Assembly (NCBI GenBank): GCA_026984055.1
Contig: JALSSX010000285.1
Span: 1 to 32,424, forward strand
Direction of reading: 5' to 3'
Source of the DNA: Sedimenticola sp.
GTDB taxonomy: Bacteria; Pseudomonadota; Gammaproteobacteria; Chromatiales; Chromatiaceae
DNA length: 32,424 nucleotides
Each line of letters opens with the position of its first letter. Position 1 is the stretch's first letter. The position numbers and the translations under genes are program-made. Under the pieces are notes generated by a model that was not told the origin of the DNA, did no database searches, and was given only the letters and a program-made list of their open reading frames with translations. Positions 15,426-23,096 of this stretch are shown piece after piece.

Positions 15426-15743
15426 TCAGCGAATCTTTGCCGTGGCGGAGTCGCTGCCACCCTTGTTGTCAACCCAGCTGAGTTTGATCTCGTCACCCTT
15501 GCCCGCGCCGGTAAATTTGAAGGACAGATAAGGGTTCTTGGAAACGCCACCACTCATCTCGGCAACGAATACCTTTTTGCCGCCTGCTTCACAGGTGACC
15601 TCTTCGATGAAGTGGGCCGGAATCAGTTTGCCGGTCTTCTTATTCTTGCGCAGTCCGGTTTCCATTGGATGGGTGATCAATGTCTTGACGGTTGTCACGC
15701 CGCCTTTTTCCTTCGCGCGGATCTTGATGCTTGATTTTGCCAT
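15426..15743 (-). CDS. soxZ: SoxZ, sulfur carrier complex subunit
   Basis: This 105-aa protein is made of short beta strands in an immunoglobulin-like fold. The start MAKSSIKIRAKEK and motifs such as THPMETGLRK, IPAHFIEEVTC and NPYLSFKFTGAGKGDEIKLSW are diagnostic of SoxZ. It pairs with SoxY to form the periplasmic sulfur carrier; having no signal peptide, it travels with SoxY through the Tat system. It lies 49 bp after soxY and 49 bp before soxA on the same strand. Confidence 0.95.
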   Translation of the reverse strand: MAKSSIKIRAKEKGGVTTVKTLITHPMETGLRKNKKTGKLIPAHFIEEVTCEAGGKKVFVAEMSGGVSKNPYLSFKFTGAGKGDEIKLSWVDNKGGSDSATAKIR

Positions 15744-15792
15744 GCTTTGTATACCTTTATCGTGTTTACGGATGATCGGTTGACGTCAGTGA

Positions 15793-16269
15793 TCAACCGC
15801 CGCAGCCACCAATCGTGACCTTCACCGCCTTGGATGCCTTGTAAAGCTTGCCGTTGGCTTTGACGATGGCGACCACATCCCCGGTTTTGCCCATCTTGAT
15901 GCGCGTCGAGACGAAACCTTTTGCTCCAGGACCCAGCTTGGCATTGAAGATCAGCGGAGTCTGATTGCCGGTCGAGAGAATGCTGATGGACTCAGTGCCG
16001 GCGATGCCAGAGGTTACGGAAACCGGAACCACGGCACCATTCTCGGCAATATCCGGAGCCTTGATCTTGATCGCGCTGCTTGCCTCGGCGGCATTGCTGC
16101 CAAGCAGATTCTTCAGCGCGTTGGCGGAGGATTTGGCATGAAATGCGCTTTCCGACCACTTTGCCAGCACCGTCTGTGGTGTCAGCAGGCCGGCGCCAGC
16201 GGCAGCGCCAAGAGTACTGGCGGCCACGGAACCCTTGATGAAGCGTCTGCGTTTGATGTTCGTGTTCAT
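15793..16269 (-). CDS. soxY: SoxY, covalent sulfur carrier
   Basis: This 158-aa protein starts with a Tat signal (KRRRFIKGS, then a long Ala/Gly-rich hydrophobic run ending near VLAKW). Its C-terminus is GGCGG, where the cysteine (C156) carries the sulfur substrate on a flexible arm between SoxAX, SoxB and SoxCD. All hallmarks of SoxY are present. A GGAG site lies upstream (rc of CTCC at 16281-16284). It is the second gene of soxXYZA, 37 bp after soxX. Confidence 0.96.
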   Translation of the reverse strand: MNTNIKRRRFIKGSVAASTLGAAAGAGLLTPQTVLAKWSESAFHAKSSANALKNLLGSNAAEASSAIKIKAPDIAENGAVVPVSVTSGIAGTESISILSTGNQTPLIFNAKLGPGAKGFVSTRIKMGKTGDVVAIVKANGKLYKASKAVKVTIGGCGG

Positions 16270-16306
16270 TTTTTTATGTCTCCTGAAATGACAACGGTTA
16301 GGCGAT

Positions 16307-16675
16307 TCAAAGCGTGTAGAGGAAATCGACTACCGCATCGATCTCTTTTTCGCTCAGCACCTTGTGGCGACCAAACGGGATCATGCGTGAGTTGGGGTTG
16401 TTGGCGGTGGCATCCCAGATCTGCGCGCGTAATTTGTTGCGATCCGGGAAGCGGGCCTTCATCGCGACCAGGGGAGGACCGATGTCGCCAGGGCTGACGC
16501 CGCCGGCGATGGCATGACAGGCGAGACAATTGCCTTTCTTTCTGTTGAAAGCCGTCTTCTTGCCGAAGTCGACGCTGGATGACGCGCCGGCCGTTGCCAT
16601 CGACATGCCGCCGAACGTGCCTGCCAGTGTAATGACGCAAGCTGCGGCGGTGGTGATTATTGCGGAACTCCGCAT
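16307..16675 (-). CDS. soxX: SoxX, monohaem cytochrome of the SoxAX complex
   Basis: This 122-aa secreted cytochrome starts at ATG 16675, preceded by an excellent GGAGGAA site. The signal peptide is about 1-29. The haem motif is C50-L-A-C53-H54, and Met98 in SRMIPFGRHKVL is the sixth ligand; the ending IDAVVDFLYTL is typical of SoxX. It partners SoxA in the first step of periplasmic thiosulfate oxidation. It is the first gene of the operon and has a 13-bp palindrome about 62 bp upstream. Confidence 0.95.
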   Translation of the reverse strand: MRSSAIITTAAACVITLAGTFGGMSMATAGASSSVDFGKKTAFNRKKGNCLACHAIAGGVSPGDIGPPLVAMKARFPDRNKLRAQIWDATANNPNSRMIPFGRHKVLSEKEIDAVVDFLYTL

Positions 16676-16736
16676 AGGTATTCCTCCTAGATAACTGGTG
16701 TGGGTAAGGGGAATGATTGTATGGACTCGCGCCGCC

Positions 16737-16749
16737 ATAGGTGACCTAT
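16737..16749. promoter_or_regulatory. Candidate operator upstream of soxX
   Basis: ATAGGT-G-ACCTAT is a perfect 6+6 palindrome centred 68 bp upstream of the soxX start codon, in the sox promoter region. The stretch beyond it (16790-16900) is AT-rich, in keeping with a promoter. No known binding motif is matched with confidence. Confidence 0.4.
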
Positions 16750-16937
16750 CACAAAGCGCGTCTTGTCCTCTGTTAGGGTTGCAGTATCAACTCGAAAAAG
16801 TTTGAATGCGCCTTCAATATTACCGGAATTTCCAATGCTCGCAAGCGGTATATTTAACTTAAGTAAAGATGGATATGCTTATATTTGGCGGGGGCTGGCT
16901 ACGTATTACCCCTTAATGGTTTTGGGATGAACCCTGA

Positions 16938-17098
16938 CAGGTCGTTGAAAAATGGCATTTTCAACGGCCTGAGTGCAGTAAAGGGATGTGCCACCATTTT
17001 CGATGACTGCAAGTCATTGAAAATGAAGGAATCGGGAAATCGAATTTTTTGGTTTCGTCGTTGAAAAAGTCCATGGAAGGACTTTTTCAACATCCTGC
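16938..17098. repeat. Family A composite element, copy 3
   Basis: The first hairpin (16938-16971) has arms CAGGTCGTTGAAAAATG and CATTTTCAACGGCCTG. The second (17059-17098) has arms GTTGAAAAAGTCC and GGACTTTTTCAAC. They are in the same order as in the copy at 11193-11301, but the linker is about 50 bp longer. It fills the middle of the 516-bp space between soxX and the Maf gene. The rest of that space holds the sox upstream region and about 90 bp in which I see nothing. Confidence 0.7.
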
Positions 17099-17191
17099 CA
17101 GGAGTCTGTCGGGTTGAGGTGATCGTCGCGAGCATGGTGGGAAGGCGCAGTAGATTAATCCTAAATCCGGGCTAGGGGTGAAGGGTTGGTG

Positions 17192-17785
17192 TCAGGATAA
17201 TTCCTTGGCGGGCAGGGCGATTCCAACCGCTAGGAGCATGTCGGTCAACGCGATCAGTGGTAGTCCGACCAGGGTGTTGGGGTCGCGGCCCTGGAGGGCG
17301 TCGAACAGTACAATGCCGAGTCCTTCCGACATGAAGCTTCCGGCGCAATGGATCGGTTTTTCTATCGCGACGTAGGTTTCGATCTGTTTTCGGCTGAGTT
17401 CGCGAAAGGAGACCCGGTAGGTTTCAGACGTGACCTGCGCTGTATCCGCTTCCGTGTCGAGCAGACACAACCCGGTGTGGAAGGTGACTGTTTTTCCGGA
17501 AAGCTTCAGTAATTGCTCGACAGCATGCGCTTCGCTGCCAGGCTTGCCGAGTATCGTATCATCTGCATGCGCAACCTGGTCGCTGCCGATGATCAATCCG
17601 CGACTACCCTGGGCCAACGCCGCTCGTGCCTTGGCTCGCGCGAGGCGTTGCACCAGATCCGTTGGTGATTCCCCCGGGAGGATTGATTCGTCTACCCGTG
17701 GCGCGACGCAGTCGAAAGGCAGGCGGAGCTTTTCCAAAATCGCCTTGCGGAACGGAGAGGTAGAGGCGAGTATCAGTTTCTGCAT
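17192..17785 (-). CDS. yceF: Maf-family nucleotide pyrophosphatase, YceF type
   Basis: This 197-aa cytoplasmic enzyme starts at ATG 17785 (MQKLILASTSPFRKAIL). The SxSPRR-like opening, DESILPGESPTDLV, the catalytic region IGSDQVAH and the late motif CAGSFMSEGLGIVLFD with GRDPNTLVGLPLIAL match the YceF branch, which hydrolyses m7GTP and similar modified nucleotides as a house-cleaning enzyme. The frame is open 33 bases further, but no signal supports that. In many gammaproteobacteria yceF sits by yceD-rpmF-plsX; here it stands alone, divergent from gor. Confidence 0.9.
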   Translation of the reverse strand: MQKLILASTSPFRKAILEKLRLPFDCVAPRVDESILPGESPTDLVQRLARAKARAALAQGSRGLIIGSDQVAHADDTILGKPGSEAHAVEQLLKLSGKTVTFHTGLCLLDTEADTAQVTSETYRVSFRELSRKQIETYVAIEKPIHCAGSFMSEGLGIVLFDALQGRDPNTLVGLPLIALTDMLLAVGIALPAKELS

Positions 17786-17895
17786 GGTCCTGGACTTAGG
17801 GATCGGGCGAGGCAGCATAGCAAATCGTTCATGGATCTGTCGCGTTCTGGGTTAGAATTCCGCGTTTCCGTGGACAGACGAGCTTCCCCCCCCCA

Positions 17896-19245
17896 ATGAA
17901 AAAACACTATGACCTGATTGCTATCGGCGCCGGCAGCGGTGGCCTCTCGATAGCGGAGCACGCCGCCCAGCATGGCGCAAGCTGCGCGGTGGTGGAATCG
18001 GGCAGACTGGGAGGTACCTGCGTCAATGTCGGCTGTGTGCCGAAGAAGGTCATGTGGAACGCGGCGATGCTTGCGCATGCGCTGCGGGATGCGCCGGATT
18101 ACGCTTTTGAGGTGTCGCGGGGCGATTTCGATTGGGCGACGTTGAAACGCAAGCGGGATGCTTATGTGGGCAACATCAACGATTGGTATGAAACTTACCT
18201 GAAGGATTCAGATATCGACCTGATCCGCGGCCATGCGCGGTTTCTCGATGCCCACACATTGCGGGCGGATGGACAGGCGCTTTCTGCGGAGCATATCGTC
18301 ATCGCCCCGGGCACGCGCCCGATACTGCCAGATATCCCAGGCGCCCGGCTCGGGATTACCTCGGATGGCTTCTTCGAGTTGCGAGAAGTGCCGAGACGGG
18401 TTGCAATCGCCGGCAGTGGCTATATCGCCGTTGAGCTTGCCGGGGTGCTGAACGCGCTTGGCGCAGAAGTCAGCCTGTTTCTACGCAATCAGCACCTGTT
18501 GCGCGAATTCGACGCAATGCTGCGTGAAGGTCTGATGGAAGCCATGCTAGATGATGGCATCAACATCCTGCCGATGACGCGGATTGCCGCTGTCAGTCGC
18601 GAGAATGATGATAAACTGAGACTCGAACTGGACAATGGGCAGCTGTTGGCGGATTACGACCAGTTGATCTGGGCGATCGGTCGCGAGCCGAACGCGGATC
18701 GACTCGATCTCGCCAAGGCTGGTGTGGAGACTGATTCGCGCGGCTTCGTGCCGGTGGATGGATGGCAGAATACCTCGGTGCCCGGAATCTATGCGCTGGG
18801 AGACATCATCGGCAAGGCGCAGTTGACCCCGGTGGCGATCGCGGCTGCGCGGCGCCTTGGCGATCGACTTTTCGGCAACCAGCCGGAGCGGCGGCTCGAC
18901 TATGATCTGATTCCCAGCGTGGTGTTCTCACATCCGCCGATCGCCACGGTCGGCCTGAGCGAGGATGAGGCCCGTGCTCGCCATGGCGACGCGGTGCGTA
19001 TCTATCAAAGCCGCTTTACACCGATGTATCATGCATTTACGCGCCATCCCGTCAAGGTGTCGATGAAGCTGGTAACGGTAGGGGCCAGGGAGAAGGTCGT
19101 CGGATGCCACGTGATCGGCATGGGGGCGGACGAGATGCTACAGGGATTTGCCGTCGCGATGCGCATGGGGGCGACGAAACGGGACTTCGATGACACCATC
19201 GCGATACATCCGACCGGGGCGGAAGAACTGGTGACGATGCGCTGA
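17896..19245 (+). CDS. gor: Glutathione-disulfide reductase
   Basis: This 449-aa cytoplasmic flavoenzyme has an N-terminal FAD fold (IGAGSGGLS), redox-active disulfide [13 protein letters not shown], an NADPH-binding fold ([13 protein letters not shown] followed by basic residues), and the C-terminal dimer domain with catalytic HPTGAEE. It reduces glutathione disulfide with NADPH. The length is the usual 450 or so. A run of nine C lies immediately before the start codon (17886-17894), where a purine-rich ribosome site would be expected, so translation initiation looks unusual. A strong terminator follows the stop. Confidence 0.92.
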   Translation: MKKHYDLIAIGAGSGGLSIAEHAAQHGASCAVVESGRLGGTCVNVGCVPKKVMWNAAMLAHALRDAPDYAFEVSRGDFDWATLKRKRDAYVGNINDWYETYLKDSDIDLIRGHARFLDAHTLRADGQALSAEHIVIAPGTRPILPDIPGARLGITSDGFFELREVPRRVAIAGSGYIAVELAGVLNALGAEVSLFLRNQHLLREFDAMLREGLMEAMLDDGINILPMTRIAAVSRENDDKLRLELDNGQLLADYDQLIWAIGREPNADRLDLAKAGVETDSRGFVPVDGWQNTSVPGIYALGDIIGKAQLTPVAIAAARRLGDRLFGNQPERRLDYDLIPSVVFSHPPIATVGLSEDEARARHGDAVRIYQSRFTPMYHAFTRHPVKVSMKLVTVGAREKVVGCHVIGMGADEMLQGFAVAMRMGATKRDFDDTIAIHPTGAEELVTMR

Positions 19246-19280
19246 CGCCGGGGTGCCCGGCACGGCGCCCCGGCGGTTTT
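19246..19280 (+). terminator. GC-rich terminator after gor
   Basis: CGCCGGGGTGCC pairs with GGCGCCCCGGCG (12 bp, one G-T) around a six-base loop and ends in GTTTT. It starts directly at the gor stop and faces the convergent DUF2892 gene. Confidence 0.75.
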
Positions 19281-19294
19281 GCCGACTGCGGGAG

Positions 19295-19474
19295 TTACTT
19301 GCCGGTGCTGATCTTGAATGGTGTATATGCCGGGCACCAGCCGATAGCGGCGGTGAACAGCGGAATCAGGCCAATGGCGCCGAGCCAGTTCTGGGCATAG
19401 AACCCCCAGCCGATGACGCCGAGTCCGACGATGGCGCGCAGAATCCGGTCGATACTACCTACGTTCTTGCTCAT
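19295..19474 (-). CDS. Small DUF2892 membrane protein
   Basis: This 59-aa protein has two hydrophobic helices (LRAIVGLGVIGWGFYA and GAIGLIPLFTAAIG) and the conserved ending W-C-P-A-Y-T-P-F, the signature of DUF2892 (also found fused to rhodanese in YgaP-like proteins). ATG 19474 follows a GGAG site; the frame upstream is not used. It lies 129 bp downstream of the FNR-type regulator gene on the same strand and may be cotranscribed or controlled by it. Its function is unknown; family members often accompany sulfur-transfer proteins. Confidence 0.8.
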   Translation of the reverse strand: MSKNVGSIDRILRAIVGLGVIGWGFYAQNWLGAIGLIPLFTAAIGWCPAYTPFKISTGK

Positions 19475-19603
19475 GATGTTTTTCTCCAGTTGCTCCAATG
19501 TTCCATGGAAACCCGGTGAAGATCGCGGATTTCTCAATGTTTGACAGGGCCAGCTTAGTACGCCCGTAATCCTCTGTCTGTGACAAGATCACGCGCCGGG
19601 ATG

Positions 19604-20293
19604 CTACAGGCCGTTCGCGCCAATGCCAAGAAGGTAATCGCGGTCGATGACCGTCACTTGTCCGCGAGACAAACGGATCGCGTCACCTTGTTCGAACGAT
19701 TTCAACAGGCGACTGACGACCTCTCGCGAGGTGCCGAGTTCATCGGCGATCTCTTGATGCGTGGCGTGGATGGCGGTGGGCGATCCACTGCCGTGACGCA
19801 GCAGATAGGCGGCGACACGTTGGTCCAGTCGCTGGAATACCACCTCCTCGACAACTTGGATGATCGCGCTCAGGCGGTCGGCGACCAGGCTGAAGATATA
19901 GGCTTGCCAGGCGGCATCCTGTCCGATCCATTTGCGCACGAAATCGGCTGGCAGCAGCGCGGCGGCGAGGTTGGATTCTACATTCGCGGTTGCCGGGAAC
20001 GGTCTGCCGCTGAGGATGCAGGAGGCTGTGAGAACACAGCTTTCACCCGGATGGATCCGGTACAGGGTGATCTCCTTGCCGTTCTCGCCGCTCTTGTAGA
20101 TGCGCGCGACGCCTTCCACCAATAGTGGCAGATGGGTGCAGGTGTTGCCTTCGGCGCAAACCTCGTTGCCCGTTTTCAAGTGCGCGAGTATCACCTTGTC
20201 GAAAAAGGCACGACAAAAATCACTGCCCGCTCCTTGCAAAAAGGGAAACAGTTCCCTGAGCCGGTTCTCGTTGTCGGGATTGTTCATGCTCAT
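19604..20293 (-). CDS. Crp/Fnr-family transcription regulator
   Basis: This 229-aa protein has an N-terminal cyclic-nucleotide-type beta-barrel (about 15-120), a long dimer helix (about 125-160) and a C-terminal winged helix. The recognition helix TSRE191VVS194R195LLK carries the E-x-x-S-R pattern by which FNR reads TTGAT half sites. The N-terminal cysteine cluster that binds the oxygen-sensing [4Fe-4S] in FNR is missing. However, Cys27, Cys46, Cys52, Cys86 and Cys92 are present, the last two in GESCVLTASC, so redox, sulfide or NO sensing through thiols or haem is possible. ATG 20293 overlaps the response regulator stop (ATGA); ATG 20287 is an alternative. Coupling to that gene suggests shared control. 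Confidence 0.88.
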   Translation of the reverse strand: MSMNNPDNENRLRELFPFLQGAGSDFCRAFFDKVILAHLKTGNEVCAEGNTCTHLPLLVEGVARIYKSGENGKEITLYRIHPGESCVLTASCILSGRPFPATANVESNLAAALLPADFVRKWIGQDAAWQAYIFSLVADRLSAIIQVVEEVVFQRLDQRVAAYLLRHGSGSPTAIHATHQEIADELGTSREVVSRLLKSFEQGDAIRLSRGQVTVIDRDYLLGIGANGL

Positions 20294-22545
20294 TGGCCAA
20301 TATCCAGATGCTTACCTGTAATATAGCAGTCCGCACCGACCAGTTGGCTCAATGCGGCGTTATTGTCCGCATGTGGCAGCACCAGTTGAATCTCGCTGTT
20401 TCGTCCCAGATCGAAAAAGGATTTGATCTTGAACACATCTTCCTGGAGTGATTTGGGTGATAGGACTAGCTGCCTAAGGTTAAGATAATCCGCGATCTGA
20501 AATACGCTGGCGTGCAAGCCGACGTCGAAGGCCGAAGCAGCTATGCCGGCATCTTTGAGCGTATCCAGATAGGCTCGCGATTGTTGCAAGTTCCGGTTGA
20601 GCGCGGCGATAGGGAAAAGGCATACCATGCCGCTACCCACTTGTTGCTTGAGCCGGAGCGCGTCCCGCAGCCACGCCGGCTGATCAGATGCATCGATGAC
20701 CCTGGCTGACTGGGGTACGAGCAAGTGAGCGCCAAGGCTGCTTCGATGCAGCAATCGAATCCTGTCCAATGCGCTGGAGAACAGATCGCGGTCGAGTTGC
20801 AAGCGGGACTTCGCCGGGAGCCCCGCGTAGGCGACGGAGACCCCTTGCCATTGCCGGGTTTCAGGGAAGCTGGCGTCCGCCAGATAGGCGCAGACCGCAT
20901 GGGAGTCGGCCTGGCGAATCTCGCGAAGGTGGATATCCACGGGCTTGCGGCTGAGCACATGCCGGTTCAGTCGTTCAAGTTGTTCTTCCATCAAACGTTG
21001 TCTGGTGTCCGCATGCAACATGCACCGATGGCCGTTGCCAGTCTGGCTGGCGGAGGCGGCATATTCCCAGACCCGGGTGTCGCTTGGATCCTCGATAAGG
21101 TGCAGGCCGCTCTTGGCTACCTTTGTCGTTGGGACTTGGCGGGTCGGGCCGAAGGCGGCAAGCAGGATGCCATGCAGGTTGTTGGCGATCAGCACAATGC
21201 CCTCGATATCCTTGCCATGGATCACGCCGCGCAGGATGTTGTCGCCGGCCGGAAGGAGAAGTCCACGATTGCGGAGTCGGGTATTCAAGCTGCTTATCAG
21301 TTTGTCGATGACGCCCGGCTCGACCCGCGTATCGCCGTCAAGTTCGACATGCAGCGCGAGGCTTAGTAACCCGGGTTGCCGTTCACGCTGTTCACTTGTA
21401 TGACGGGCCATTTGTTCGAGAATATTCTGTTCGGGTCCGGGAGAGGCTGCTTCGTCGCGTGGCGCGGAGGTATCCGCCTGGGATTTGAGGGCTTCCTTTA
21501 CGGTTTTGATGAGCTTCTTCGGCCGAATGGGCTTTTCCAGGAAGCCGTTCGCGCCGGCGGCCAACGCGGCTTCCTGCTTGTCTTTCTCCAGTTCTCCGGA
21601 CAGGTAGATCAGCGGAATATCCCGATAATCCAGCTTGCCGCGCAGCATCACGGTCAGTTCTTCGCCGCTGATGTCAGGCATGTACAGGTCGATCAGTATC
21701 AGGTCTGGCACGAACTCGTCAGCCATCGCAAGCACCTTGGCGGGGTCGCTGATGGCGAGGGTGCGCATGCCGGCATTGGCGAGAATCGCGGCGGCGAATT
21801 CCGCCTGGCTCTCATCGTCGTCCACGACGATGACGCCGGGCAAAGCGTTCGGTGTGCTACGTGACGTCGAGGGAGGCGGGGCGGTGGTTCCCCGCTCCGG
21901 AAACAGCGTGTTAAGCAGTTCGCTGGCAATCAGCGGGACCGTGAAGAATCGTTCAGCGCCCAGTCGTTCCGCTTCCATCCTGGAATCCACGTCGTCCTCG
22001 ATACTGACGACCGAGAGAGTGATCGGCGATGCCTCCGCTCGTCGCGCAAAGGCATCCAGAAACGGTTGAAGTTTGTTTCCAGAACGCAGATCAACGAGCA
22101 GGTCGAGCGCGGTGGCGTTTTCCAGCGCGTGCGTCAGCGAGAATACATCGTCGATCAACGACAAGCGTATACGACGCTCCGCGCACAGGTCGTGAATGCC
22201 GAAAGGCAGGAGTTCCGGGTCGCCAAAATACAGCAGCGTGTTGTATTGCGCCGATGCGTGATCCGATTTCTTGAGGTAGTCACCGATATCCTGTGATAGC
22301 TTGCGGAGTTTTTCGAGTTGCCGTCTGTCGGGAAGGTTGGATCGGCCAGAGAATGTACTGAGAAATACGCTGAAGGAGAATGCGGCATTGTTCAGCCCGG
22401 GATAGGGGCTGTTTTTCTCGGTACTCTCTTCAAGCCGTTGGGCGGTTGTGTAGAGCGTTTCCAAGGCGGGCTGTGACGGCTGCTCCAGCAAGGCCTCCAT
22501 TTGGCGCAGCAGGTCTTTGATGATGTCCGATAACTGGGTGTCCAT
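20290..22545 (-). CDS. Multidomain response regulator with central REC and degenerate EAL-like C-terminus
   Basis: This 751-aa cytoplasmic protein has a helical N-terminal region (1-100) and then a REC-like fold without phosphorylation residues (about 103-215). A complete REC domain (about 236-355) follows, with VVDDDES, phosphoacceptor D286 in LILIDLYMP, YLSG and the conserved lysine in LEKPIRP. Residues 375-500 might be a degenerate diguanylate-cyclase-like module. The last about 240 residues resemble the EAL fold (QSARVIDASDQP, FDVGLHASVFQIADYLNLRQLVLS) but lack the E-A-L and the metal-binding acids, so c-di-GMP hydrolysis is unlikely. It is divergent from the hybrid kinase gene and coupled to the FNR-family regulator, so it probably receives phosphate from that kinase. 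The domain boundaries at the C-terminus are tentative. Confidence 0.8.
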   Translation of the reverse strand: MDTQLSDIIKDLLRQMEALLEQPSQPALETLYTTAQRLEESTEKNSPYPGLNNAAFSFSVFLSTFSGRSNLPDRRQLEKLRKLSQDIGDYLKKSDHASAQYNTLLYFGDPELLPFGIHDLCAERRIRLSLIDDVFSLTHALENATALDLLVDLRSGNKLQPFLDAFARRAEASPITLSVVSIEDDVDSRMEAERLGAERFFTVPLIASELLNTLFPERGTTAPPPSTSRSTPNALPGVIVVDDDESQAEFAAAILANAGMRTLAISDPAKVLAMADEFVPDLILIDLYMPDISGEELTVMLRGKLDYRDIPLIYLSGELEKDKQEAALAAGANGFLEKPIRPKKLIKTVKEALKSQADTSAPRDEAASPGPEQNILEQMARHTSEQRERQPGLLSLALHVELDGDTRVEPGVIDKLISSLNTRLRNRGLLLPAGDNILRGVIHGKDIEGIVLIANNLHGILLAAFGPTRQVPTTKVAKSGLHLIEDPSDTRVWEYAASASQTGNGHRCMLHADTRQRLMEEQLERLNRHVLSRKPVDIHLREIRQADSHAVCAYLADASFPETRQWQGVSVAYAGLPAKSRLQLDRDLFSSALDRIRLLHRSSLGAHLLVPQSARVIDASDQPAWLRDALRLKQQVGSGMVCLFPIAALNRNLQQSRAYLDTLKDAGIAASAFDVGLHASVFQIADYLNLRQLVLSPKSLQEDVFKIKSFFDLGRNSEIQLVLPHADNNAALSQLVGADCYITGKHLDIGQ

Positions 22546-22605
22546 AGACTGATAAACGATTCTATTTCTATTTGATTTTTATTGGCGCTGGTCGAGAGGT
22601 TTGAT

Positions 22606-22759
22606 TTATCGTCACGGCCAGCGAAACGTCGGGATGATAGCGCGACCTCATTCGTTCCTGGCGGTGTTACTCACATCGTTGTGGGAAGATACGCCCTCCT
22701 CGCGCCTTGCTAGGAACGAAATGGCGCGCATGCGGAAATTCGACTGGCTGCGGCGATAA
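22606..22759. repeat. Family C element, copy 1 (inverted-terminal-repeat element)
   Basis: This 154-bp element has imperfect 20-bp inverted ends (TTATCGTCACGGCCAGCGAA at the left; the right end reads GTTATCGCCGCAGCCAGTCG when inverted). An inner inverted pair TTCGTTCCT and AGGAACGAA is also present. It is related to 26691-26847 and to 31873-31990. It has no coding capacity. It lies between the divergent response regulator and kinase genes. Confidence 0.75.
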
Positions 22760-22779
22760 CAACCTCATTCAGTCTTTAG

Positions 22780-22815
22780 CAGGCCATTGAAAAATGGCAT
22801 TTTTCAATGCCTTGG
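22780..22815. repeat. Family A palindrome, copy 4
   Basis: CAGGCCATTGAAAAATGG is followed by CATTTTTCAATGCCTTG, a palindrome of about 16 bp per arm. It directly abuts a partial family B element, so two repeat types are fused here. The 551-bp space 22546-23096 holds this, family C copy 1 and family B copy 3. The remaining about 220 bp before the kinase start show no recognisable gene. Confidence 0.7.
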
Positions 22816-22872
22816 ACGTCCCACGGCCGAATCACAGGCAACCTTTACATGGTCCGGGGTGTTTTCCCATCA
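22813..22872. repeat. Family B repeat, partial copy 3
   Basis: This stretch aligns with 9086-9143 (shared pattern GGACRTCCCA, GCCGAA, CAACCTTT or GAACCTTT, ATGRTCCGGG). Only the right part of the family B unit is present. Confidence 0.6.
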
Positions 22873-23096
22873 TGAGAACCTGCTCCTGGCTGGGTTTTCG
22901 TTACATCCAGGTTTCACTATGCGCCTCGAAAGATCGAAAAACCAGCCTCGATTCAGACAGCCTCGCCACACCTCCCTGGTGGGTGGCCAACGTGGGCGCC
23001 ATTTCATTCCCGATGGCTGGCTGCTCAAGCCGGATTCACGGGTTATTGTACACAGATTGCGCGTCAGCCGGGATGTTGGCGTATCCTTATGGCGCT

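Noticed and set aside
19604-20293. True oxygen-sensing FNR
   Set aside because: The N-terminal cysteine cluster for the [4Fe-4S] centre is missing; only the DNA-recognition helix is FNR-like.
22794-23096. N-terminal extension of the hybrid kinase frame
   Set aside because: It translates family A and B repeats and has no similarity to kinase N-termini; ATG 23097 or 23073 fits better.
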